DNA from: Clostridiaceae bacterium
GTDB lineage: Bacteria > Bacillota > Clostridia > Saccharofermentanales > DTU023
Reading direction: 5' to 3'
Assembly (NCBI GenBank): GCA_012511185.1
Contig: JAAZGN010000048.1
Coordinates: forward strand, 1-5,389
DNA: 5,389 bases
Shown: positions 1-5,006 of the stretch, one piece after another
Numbering within the stretch: position 1 is the first letter of the stretch
How the letters are laid out: each line of letters opens with the position of its first letter
Notes under the pieces: generated by a model
Database searches by the model: none
The model's input: the letters and a program-made list of their open reading frames with translations, nothing else
What the model was told of the DNA's origin: nothing
Position numbers and translations under genes: made by a program

Positions 1-76
1 CGAGCCTGTCCTGAGTGTTGGAAATTGTTGAACTAAATAAGGCGTCTATCGCCTCTGGCTGAATCGTCCAGTCCAT
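1..76 (-). CDS. Start of an unrecognised gene, cut by the left window edge
   Basis: An ATG at 76-74 opens a frame that stays open for 25 codons to the window edge; the protein begins MDWTIQPEAIDALFSS. A good ribosome binding site (GGGAGAG, about 5 bases before ATG) and a promoter-like pair at 139-166 lie just upstream, so this is more credible than a random short frame. The visible residues show no signal peptide or known motif, and I do not recognise the family. If the repeat at 155-177 is an attachment site, this gene lies just outside the inserted segment and would be the native neighbour of the tRNA-Arg gene. The gene call is moderately supported; the function is unknown. Confidence 0.5.
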   Translation of the reverse strand, partial: MDWTIQPEAIDALFSSTISNTQDRL

Positions 77-138
77 TTTCTCTCCCGCATACGAGTCTTT
101 ACCTGCCAGACATATCGGCACGGAAAGGAAAAAACTTT

Positions 139-166
139 ATTATTTTGTAAGTTATTGATTTTTCAA
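139..166 (-). promoter_or_regulatory. Candidate sigma70-type promoter for the left-edge gene
   Basis: Read on the minus strand, TTGAAA (166-161, five of six matches to TTGACA) is followed after 16 bases by AATAAT (144-139, five of six matches to TATAAT). Transcription would start near 132, giving a leader of about 55 bases before the ATG at 76. The surroundings are AT-rich, so chance matches are more likely than usual. The -35 box lies inside the candidate attachment repeat. Confidence 0.4.
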
Positions 167-177
167 TGGTGCCCCTG
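155..177. repeat. Candidate attR: copy of the tRNA-Arg 3' end
   Basis: This segment reads TTGATTTT, four bases (TCAA), then TGGTGCCCCTG. The tRNA-Arg 3' end and its flank at 4854-4874 read TTGATTTT, two bases (AC), then TGGTGCCCCTG, in the same orientation. The 11-base block is the complement of the last 11 bases of the tRNA, CCA included. A direct repeat of a tRNA 3' end with the intact tRNA at one boundary is the classic footprint of tyrosine-recombinase integration. The two-base spacer difference and short length leave chance or old decay possible. No integrase gene is seen between the copies. Confidence 0.45.
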
Positions 178-258
178 ATGAAAAGATAGTGTCAACTATT
201 TTTCGCACTTTTTCATTTAGCAGCCCAACGATCCGGTAATCGATAAGCCAAACGCTAA

Positions 259-277
259 GGGAGTTACCAAAACTCCC
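259..277. repeat. Perfect 7-bp hairpin within the transposase remnant
   Basis: GGGAGTT (259-265), five bases (ACCAA), and AACTCCC (271-277) form a perfect stem-loop. It is not followed by a T-run on the minus strand, so it does not look like a terminator. It falls immediately after the codons for the RTNNP motif. Confidence 0.5.
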
Positions 278-397
278 GGGCGGATTATTCGTCCGTAAGA
301 ATCGCCCGTGCTGACTAGGAAAGTCATAATAACTCAATGTTTTCTTGGCGTCTTCTTCTAAGGGAAATAAATCTTCCCTGAACTCGTCGAAGGGTAT

Positions 398-425
398 GTC
401 GTGAGCCTGTCGAAGGATGAACGGC
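398..425. repeat. Copy of a dispersed GAGCCTGTCGAAGGATGAACGG-type repeat
   Basis: The core GAGCCTGTCGAAGGATGAAC belongs to a type of short intergenic repeat that I recall from many proteobacterial and environmental genomes, usually with flanking inverted arms such as CCGTTCAT. Here one arm is recognisable and the other, on the side near 398, is degenerate. It lies inside the transposase remnant frame and supplies its residues near LRQAHD. Only this one clear copy is in the window, so the repeat status rests on recalled knowledge. Confidence 0.5.
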
Positions 426-462
426 GAATAAGGCTCATGTTCCGGGAACCGCGTATCCGTCC

Positions 463-903
463 TTATAATGTGCATAGTTCGAAGAAATCACTAGCGGCAG
501 CCACTTTTACTTTCAATTCTCCCCTGTAGCGGTAGATGTCCCCAGCTTCTTCAATCACAGAAACGGAGCGTTCAATAAAATCATCTTTTTTCGAGTAACT
601 CTGGAATAACAGCCTGGATGGAATATCGATAAGAAGTCTGCCTCCCGGTTTCAGAGCGTCATACGGGGCCGATCAGGCTCTCTTCAGAGATTCTTCATCC
701 AGCAAATAGAGCAAGACGGTAAAAACACAAAGCGCAAAATCAAAATTGTTTCCCTTGAAATCTTCCATTTTTGAGCAGACGGTGCGTAACTTCATCCCTG
801 CCAGCTTTATTTTCTCCAGGAGACAGAGCATTTCCCTGCAAGGGTCGACGGCGGTAACCTCAAAATTCTTTTCTGCAAGTGGAATTGCCGGCCGGCCGGT
901 TCC
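463..903 (-). pseudogene. SAM-dependent methyltransferase remnant B, with in-frame TGA
   Basis: A 147-codon stretch reads as the body of a class I (Rossmann-fold) methyltransferase. It begins inside motif I (GTGRPAIPLAEK) and continues through FEVTAVDP, whose acidic residue would contact the SAM ribose. NNFDFALCVFTVLLYLLDE follows as motif II, then ALKPGGRLLIDIPSR as motif III. An in-frame TGA at 675-673 splits it between KRA and SAPYDALKPGG. There is no N-terminal start: the sequence joins a different methyltransferase remnant at a CCGG-rich palindrome (888-899). The C-terminus ends at TAA (465-463) soon after a YRYRGEL segment, so the substrate-binding end is probably lost too. Family assignment is firm, the substrate is unknown, and it is almost certainly non-functional. 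Confidence 0.8.
888..899. repeat. CCGG triplicate palindrome at the methyltransferase junction
   Basis: CCGGCCGGCCGG is a perfect 12-base palindrome made of three CCGG units. It lies where the coding character switches from methyltransferase remnant A to remnant B and could mark a recombination or slippage point. Confidence 0.6.
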
Positions 904-1093
904 AGGTTGACGAGCGTATAGTCCGGCGTCGCCTTCAGATGGAAAACATTGTGTCCACCGCCGCTGCCGGGATCGAGCAGAGTCCGAAGGGGAGCTGATA
1001 GTGTGTCTAGAACAAACGCCGGTAAAAGGCCTCCTCTTCGGCGTAGTCGCCCACCGGCTTCAATAGCGGATACCAGTCCGCCAGGTACCAGGA
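904..1093 (-). pseudogene. SAM-dependent methyltransferase remnant A, N-terminal part only
   Basis: The frame from 1093 encodes SWYLADWYPLLKPVGDYAEE and then EAFYRRLF, followed by TAG at 1009-1007. Shifting one frame near 1010-1014 restores LDTLSAPLRTLLDPGSGGGH, NVFHLK and DYTLVNLEP. Together these match the start of a common class I methyltransferase type with a W-P-L-L-x-P-x-x-DYAEE-x-x-FYRR opening, motif I GSGGGHN and the post-I strand TLVDLSP. Homology ends right after the post-I strand, where remnant B begins. No start codon is visible: the preceding in-frame codons lead to the TAA of the DUF6880-like gene at 1105-1103. That gene's stop lies only nine bases away, so remnant A was probably the fourth gene of the operon. 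Confidence 0.75.
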
Positions 1094-1102
1094 TGTGGCG
1101 GC

Positions 1103-2042
1103 TTACACGGATTTGAACTTGCGCGAAAAAGCCGCAGGGTCATCATGGCTTTTCCCTCCGTAAGAAGAATTACCCTCCCTAACCGTCATTCTTGGCCAAC
1201 GTGCCTTTGCACGTTCCAGAAAAGACGGCTCAACCTGTTTGCGTGTGCCAGCAACGATATCCTCGAACCCGGCCATAAACCCCTTCTTGCGAAAGTGCTT
1301 CTTGCGCACATCGGCAACCACCGTCTGCCAGTCGGCATCAAGGCCGGCTTTTGAGTAGCATTTTTTGGCGTGCTCGATGTGAGCAAGTGCCGCATCGTAA
1401 TATTTACTCTTGCCGGCATTGAGGATTCGCATGCACAGTGCCCGGTAAACTCTGGCTGACATAGAAGGATGAGAACGCTCCAGCTTACGCGCCAGCGGCT
1501 CGGTAGTGACTGAGATCTTCCAATTCATAATCCGCAGTCTGGAGCAGACGCGATACAAGACGGTCGTATTCTTTATGCTCAAGCCAGAGCTCAATCAAAG
1601 AGGATAAATCGTTTTTTTCCGATGCCGCCAGCCCATTTTTGTCGAGCGCTTTTACAACCCCACGCTCAAGGTCGTGACAAAATCCGTAGGGGTCGTCTTC
1701 CATCCAGGATATCAAGGATATTGCGGTCTCGTACGGATCAAAATTTGCAGCCTGGCATGCTTTGATCCAACCTTGAAACAGTTCCTCAACGAGCATGCCG
1801 AAATTACCGCTCGAATCGTCGATTTCATCTGCTTTTTCATGGCAAGCCGCGATGAAGATCTTGCACAGTCGTGCTGCCCGTGCAGGGTCTTTTCGGATGA
1901 TTGTATCGATGTCATTGGCAACACCCCGGACATCCTCCACGAACGACCAGGCGACATCATAGGAAATGAAACGGCCGGGAGACAGTGCCGCCTCGATGGC
2001 CTTTTCCTGCGGATCGATCTGTTTTCGTTTCACCGGGCTCAT
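1103..2042 (-). pseudogene. DUF6880-like helical protein, interrupted by a frameshift
   Basis: The first 180 codons start at an ATG (2042) with a strong AGGAAG ribosome binding site and end in DYELEDLSHY. That frame then stops after RAAGA. The neighbouring frame picks up at about 1504 with TEPLARKLERSHPSMSARVY and continues, through DADWQTVVADVRKKHFRKKG and FMAGFEDIVAG, to TAA at 1103. Joined, they give about 313 residues of mainly alpha-helical protein that I place in the DUF6880-like family. The same C-terminal type occurs in some SWIM zinc-finger proteins, but no CxC..CxH SWIM motif is present here. The join needs one base lost or two gained around 1502-1505. It is the third gene of the operon, 16 bases after the TPR gene. 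The molecular function is unknown. A sequencing error cannot be excluded, but decay is favoured because neighbouring genes are also broken. Confidence 0.7.
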
Positions 2043-2045
2043 GGT

Positions 2046-2051
2046 CTTCCT
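2046..2051 (-). promoter_or_regulatory. Strong ribosome binding site for the DUF6880-like gene
   Basis: AGGAAG ends three bases before the ATG at 2042-2040 and lies in the 16-base gap after the upstream gene's TGA. It fixes this ATG as the start and fits coupled translation in an operon. Confidence 0.65.
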
Positions 2052-2058
2052 TTGATGG

Positions 2059-3294
2059 TCACTCGATTTCTCTATCCTCCCAGGCTGCTTTTGCCTTCAC
2101 CTCATTGATGATAAAACGCACGCCCTGGTTGTCCGACGGGTTTAACCAGAGCATCTTTTCAAATATGTGCTGGGCCTCGTCAAAGCGACCAAGCCGCCAG
2201 AGACACAATCCGTAGCCGTTCATGCAGCGCAGAAACGGACGGTTGTCGATAAGGCCCCACTCCAGCACGCCGGAAAAGCCGTCACCCAACGACAGCTCGC
2301 CGATGCGCAGGCCGACTTCGTAATGCCGGATGGCATCTTGCGGCCAGTGATCGAAAACAAAATTGCCCAGATGCGCGTGGGCATCGAGGCAGCGCAGGTC
2401 CGCCTGGCACAGAGCCATCAGAATCTTTTCCGCCTCTGCCCGCTCGCCGGCATTTTTGAGATCATTTTAACGGATGATGGGGTCATTGAAAGGATCATCA
2501 ATATCTTCGCCGGGCAACACCTGCTCCATTTCGAACATGGGGCGGGGGCCGTAAGCGATGATCGGTTTGGCCCATTCCTCGATGGGTTCGTCTTCTTCTT
2601 GCCAGTACTCTTCATTGGGGTCCCACATGCCCATGTCTTCGAGCCTGAGTGGCACGAGACCGAGGGCCTTCACGTCGATCCGGGTCGACTGTATTTCTCC
2701 GGAAAGATACGGATGACCGCCATAACGCCACTGCTTCCGGGGCGTCACCGTGACGATGGCGCCAGGCACTACCTCCCGGAGGCGGCTGGTGCACAGGGTG
2801 ATGATACGGTCGCTTCCCAATAAACGGCATCGAGCGGCCCGTTCCTTAACTGTTAACGCAACAAGTTCGACCGGTTTGCTCAAATCGAGGTCGTCGTCGG
2901 TGACCTTGTGCTGCCGCCCGCGCCGGAAAGGTTTCCTGGTTTCGGCAGGGTAAGGATCGAGGTTTAGCCACCTGCGGTAAGCGGCGATGTAACGCGCCCC
3001 TGTTGAGGTGTGCGGCAACACGACCTCGGAGACCGCCATCTCATATTCGGCCCCATCCTCACGACGGCACTTTGCCGTCAGACCGCGTCGTTCATTGCCA
3101 TCGTATTCCACCGCGATCACTGAAACAGGTTCCCCGATGACGAAACCATCGGCCGGCAGGGTAACATCATCCTCGAACGCTTGCTGAAAGGCCGATAGCT
3201 GTTCATCATCGCCGTATGCGTCGACGGTGATTTCCTCAATCAGCTTGTCCAGAGCTTCGAGTTCCTTGTCATCTTTTTTGCTTCGTGTGCCCAT
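2059..3294 (-). pseudogene. Conserved hypothetical protein with TPR-like C-terminus, interrupted by in-frame TAA
   Basis: The ATG at 3294 opens a 275-codon frame ending at TAA (2469-2467). The same frame continues without another stop to TGA at 2059, so one nonsense codon splits a 411-residue protein. Residues 1-45 are charged and helical. Residues 50-210 look like two mixed beta-rich modules (VIGEPVSVIAVEYDGNERRG; KPVELVALTVKERAARCRLL). Residues 255-275 are an acidic linker (VLPGEDIDDPFNDPIIR). After the stop, NAGERAEAEKILMALCQADL leads into TPR-like helices (AHLGNFVFDHWPQDAIRHYE; GLCLWRLGRFDEAQHIFEKM; LWLNPSDNQG). I recall this layout from intact conserved hypothetical proteins, usually called TPR proteins, with unknown function. 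Its start lies three bases after the stop of the preceding gene. An ATG at 2418 could in principle restart the TPR part, but has only a weak binding site. Confidence 0.75.
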
Positions 3295-3297
3295 CTT

Positions 3298-4452
3298 TTA
3301 TTTATCCTTCCAGATACCGGCCTTCACCAGACGTTCGATCAGCGCTTTGCGCCGCAGGTGGCTGGCCATGAATCTTTTCAATTCTTTTTGGAATTGCTTT
3401 TTGGTCGCAAACAGGTCATGGGCTTCGGCGATATCAACGAGTATGCGGCAGGCCTCGTCATACCCGCGTCCCGATCCGCGCGCAGCGGATTCTTTAACCG
3501 ACGACCAAGCCTTGGGAAAATCGATTGAAAGATTTTCCAGATACGCATTGCGTTTCTCACGGCGCTTGATCTCCTGTTGTTCACGATCCTGTTTTTGTTT
3601 TTCCATCCGGATTAGGTGTGCCTTTTCTAGGTTCTGCCGTAATTCCCCCACCATACGCCGGGGTTTGTCGGTAGCGCCAGTTTGTGAGGCGTGCCGCCAT
3701 GCCCCAAATTGGTTCCTGACGGATCGTTCGGCCTGTTGCCCCTTGCCCTCCAGCATTTTTTTCAGAATCGATTTGACTTCTTCTTCTGGCAGGGCATCGA
3801 TCCACTCATCCAGATCCACTGGCGAAATTTCCTCTTTCGGACCCGGCGGACTGCCCATGCCGGCAGCCGCCAGCAGATCCGGGTCCACCTCCAGAAATTC
3901 GGCCAGTGCCTGCTGGCTCGCCGTCAGGTTTGCCAATCCGCTCACGGACAGCGGCACCACATCATCGTCATCAAACATTTCCCCGGCTACGGCCGGCAGC
4001 CAGCCTATGAACAGGCTGCGCAGGTCTCCGCGCAACAGTTCATCCCGCACCGGAGCCAAACGTGCCATCCAGCCGCGGCCGTCCTCCATGCCGAAGCGGT
4101 CGTAATTTTTCGACTCCTCCAAACTCCAGGTAATGATCCAATGGGTCTTGGTGGCCTTGAAATCCAACAGGTAAGGCACGGCTACGGCCTTTGCCGTTTC
4201 TTCGGTCAATGCCTCGATAGGCAGCCGCACCATGAAAATGGCCGTCATCCAGTTGGCCACATAAACATGGGCGTCGAAATAGCGCTGCATCAGCTTGTCG
4301 GGGTTGCCCTTGAAATCGCCCCAATTGTATTCGTTACTGAAGCTGACCGGCGTAATTGTCGCCCGCGTTGAGAGCGCCCGCAGTTGTGCCATTTCATCCG
4401 TCGTCAGAGGCCGGTCGATCGCCAGAAATTCGTAATATTGATATTCGCTCAT
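3298..4452 (-). CDS. Conserved protein of unknown function, first gene of the operon
   Basis: This is the only intact long gene of the operon, 384 residues starting MSEYQYYEFLAIDRPLT. The start at 4452 is preferred to an ATG at 4530 because the conserved N-terminus begins here and AAGGA (4461-4457) lies four bases upstream; the 26 extra residues of the longer version are basic and unlike the family. Residues 1-80 form the best conserved module, with EYNWGDFKG at 41-49 and YFDAHVYVANW at 58-68. The middle (about 120-200) is helical with the acidic run DDDD at 161-164. Residues 270-305 form a highly charged helix rich in K, R, E and Q that may be a coiled coil, and the C-terminus (350-384) is basic. 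No signal peptide or membrane segment is seen, so it is probably cytoplasmic. I know the N-terminal type as a widespread uncharacterised family and cannot assign a reaction. The TPR gene starts three bases after its stop. Confidence 0.85.
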   Translation of the reverse strand: MSEYQYYEFLAIDRPLTTDEMAQLRALSTRATITPVSFSNEYNWGDFKGNPDKLMQRYFDAHVYVANWMTAIFMVRLPIEALTEETAKAVAVPYLLDFKATKTHWIITWSLEESKNYDRFGMEDGRGWMARLAPVRDELLRGDLRSLFIGWLPAVAGEMFDDDDVVPLSVSGLANLTASQQALAEFLEVDPDLLAAAGMGSPPGPKEEISPVDLDEWIDALPEEEVKSILKKMLEGKGQQAERSVRNQFGAWRHASQTGATDKPRRMVGELRQNLEKAHLIRMEKQKQDREQQEIKRREKRNAYLENLSIDFPKAWSSVKESAARGSGRGYDEACRILVDIAEAHDLFATKKQFQKELKRFMASHLRRKALIERLVKAGIWKDK

Positions 4453-4456
4453 GGCA

Positions 4457-4461
4457 TCCTT
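4457..4461 (-). promoter_or_regulatory. Ribosome binding site deciding the start at 4452
   Basis: AAGGA sits four bases before ATG 4452-4450. The ATG at 4530 has no comparable purine-rich site, which supports the shorter protein. No convincing -35/-10 pair was found in the 99-base AT-rich divergent gap 4453-4551; the best, TTGTCG with CATAAA 16 bases on, is weak. Confidence 0.5.
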
Positions 4462-4501
4462 AATAATATGGTTTTTATGTCGTGTAAATGAGTTTCGACA
4501 A

Positions 4502-4519
4502 ATTGAATGTCTTTTCAAT
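4502..4519. promoter_or_regulatory. Inverted repeat in the divergent intergenic gap, possible operator
   Basis: ATTGAA (4502-4507) and TTCAAT (4514-4519) form a perfect 6-base inverted repeat with a 6-base spacer, 50-67 bases upstream of the operon start. The size suits a dimeric regulator, but the region is AT-rich and a chance match is quite possible. Confidence 0.2.
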
Positions 4520-4551
4520 ACTTTTAACATTAATTTTAATTATTTATCCGT

Positions 4552-4785
4552 GTGACAAGTATCTCAATTGCTTTTTTTAGGATTATTGACGGAGCTAACC
4601 TTGAAATTCAAGTTAGTTGCCGATCAGATGCTGGCGTTCTTGAGGACGCGGTGCCTTATGCCATCGCTGCGACCTTGGAGGTGGCTGAAGAAATTGGTAT
4701 CGATATCTACAGTGAAGTTGCTGTTCGAGTGAATGCGGCTCGTGTTCGGGTTGCTTCTGTTGAACAAGGAATAGGTTTTGGATGA
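4552..4785 (+). pseudogene. Probable C-terminal remnant of a larger protein, perhaps an S8 subtilase
   Basis: A GTG-started 77-codon frame encodes VPYAIAATLEVAEEIGIDIY followed by SEVAVRVNAARVRVAS. The pattern VPYAI-x-x-TLEV...(I/V)D(I/V)Y-x-x-V resembles the last beta-rich segment of large bacterial S8 serine peptidases of the type often paired with AAA ATPases. No catalytic Asp, His or Ser region is present. There is no ribosome binding site before the GTG, and an in-frame TAA lies just upstream (4537-4539), so this is more likely a truncated 3' end than a complete gene. It uses many GTT and GCT codons and is less GC-rich than the operon, which hints at a different origin. It is the only plus-strand gene-like frame and diverges from the operon. 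The S8 link is tentative; a small unrelated protein is the alternative. Confidence 0.4.
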
Positions 4786-4821
4786 AAATTAACATAAGTG
4801 GGGAGAAAAAACTTAAAGACC

Positions 4822-4855
4822 AAAAAAGGGTTTAAGCGAAAATGTCTAAACCCTT
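4822..4855 (-). terminator. Rho-independent terminator after tRNA-Arg
   Basis: On the minus strand AAGGGTTTA (4855-4847), a 12-base loop and TAAACCCTT (4834-4826) form a perfect 9-bp stem that runs straight into a run of T (complement of A at 4822-4827). It starts nine bases after the tRNA CCA end, so it fits termination of the tRNA transcript. In the plus direction the stem is followed by GATTTTA, which would be a poorer terminator. Confidence 0.8.
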
Positions 4856-4874
4856 GATTTTACTGGTGCCCCTG
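4854..4874. repeat. Candidate attL: tRNA-Arg 3' end and flank
   Basis: TTGATTTT, AC, TGGTGCCCCTG covers the last 11 bases of the tRNA gene and its immediate flank. It is matched by 155-177 in the same orientation apart from the spacer (AC versus TCAA). The tRNA stays intact on this side, as expected where an element has inserted at a tRNA 3' end and restored it. Confidence 0.45.
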
Positions 4875-4940
4875 GCGCGATTCGAACGCGCGGCACACGG
4901 ATTAGGAATCCGTTGCTCTATCCTGCTGAGCTACAGGGGC
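4864..4940 (-). tRNA. tRNA-Arg (anticodon CCU)
   Basis: The 77-base minus-strand gene folds as a standard cloverleaf. GCCCCTG pairs with CAGGGGC in the acceptor stem, followed by discriminator A and an encoded CCA. The D arm contains AGCTCAGCAGGATAGAGC. The anticodon stem ACGGA/TCCGT encloses the loop TTCCTAA, giving anticodon CCT and decoding the codon AGG. The T arm is GCGCGTTCGAATCGCGC with the invariant TTCGAAT. All stems are intact, so it should be functional. Its own promoter and terminator flank it closely. The 3' end of tRNA-Arg genes is a frequent integration site for phages and islands, which matches the repeat at 155-177. Confidence 0.97.
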
Positions 4941-4967
4941 GTTTTTGAAAGCCCGCGAAGTGCGACG

Positions 4968-4995
4968 ATTTAACATGCTTTGTGCCTGCTGTCAA
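4968..4995 (-). promoter_or_regulatory. Promoter of tRNA-Arg
   Basis: On the minus strand a consensus TTGACA (4995-4990) is followed after 16 bases by TTAAAT (4973-4968), with a TG directly before it. Initiation is expected near 4961, about 20 bases before the mature tRNA. The sequence after the -10 box (CGTCGCAC) is GC-rich, as is usual at stringently controlled stable-RNA promoters. The promoter lies just after the ftcD stop codon, so the tRNA need not depend on ftcD transcription. Confidence 0.75.
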
Positions 4996-5006
4996 TGTCC
5001 GCCGAA

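Larger units (their letters stand above)
152..475 (-). pseudogene. Degraded IS256-like (Mutator) transposase C-terminal remnant
   Basis: The 107-codon frame contains LSYYDFPSQHGRFLRTNNP at about residues 47-65. This resembles the IS256/Mutator C-terminal signature, usually F/Y-Y-x-FP-x-x-HW-x-x-(I/L)RT-(N/T)NP followed by ER or ES. Here the conserved W is G, and the residues after NNP do not follow the family. A 19-base hairpin (259-277) sits exactly there, which may explain the divergence. The first 26 or so residues come partly from an interspersed repeat (398-425) and have no transposase character. No ribosome binding site precedes the ATG, and its start overlaps the end of the upstream methyltransferase remnant. 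The product would lack the RNase H-like catalytic core found in a full transposase of about 400 residues. An unrelated small protein is the alternative. Confidence 0.5.

Noticed and set aside
1..16. GAGCCTGTCCTGAG at the very start resembles part of the dispersed repeat seen at 398-425.
   Set aside because: Only a short scrambled core matches, and the bases fit as codons of the left-edge gene.
2467..2469. Stop codon recoding (selenocysteine or pyrrolysine) in the TPR-like gene.
   Set aside because: The codon is TAA, which is not used for either, and no special stem-loop was noticed after it.
2167..2823. A 218-codon plus-strand open frame opposite the TPR-like gene.
   Set aside because: The minus strand carries clear TPR-like and conserved segments here. 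The plus-strand product has no recognisable motif and is an antisense shadow.
3227..4371. Long plus-strand open frames opposite the operon's first gene.
   Set aside because: They are Ser/Arg- or His/Gln-rich mirror products of a well-supported minus-strand gene, without ribosome binding sites or recognisable domains.
4453..4530. Longer N-terminus for the operon's first gene, starting at ATG 4530.
   Set aside because: The 26 extra residues are basic, look like translated AT-rich intergenic DNA, and lack a ribosome binding site. The conserved protein start and AAGGA site favour 4452.
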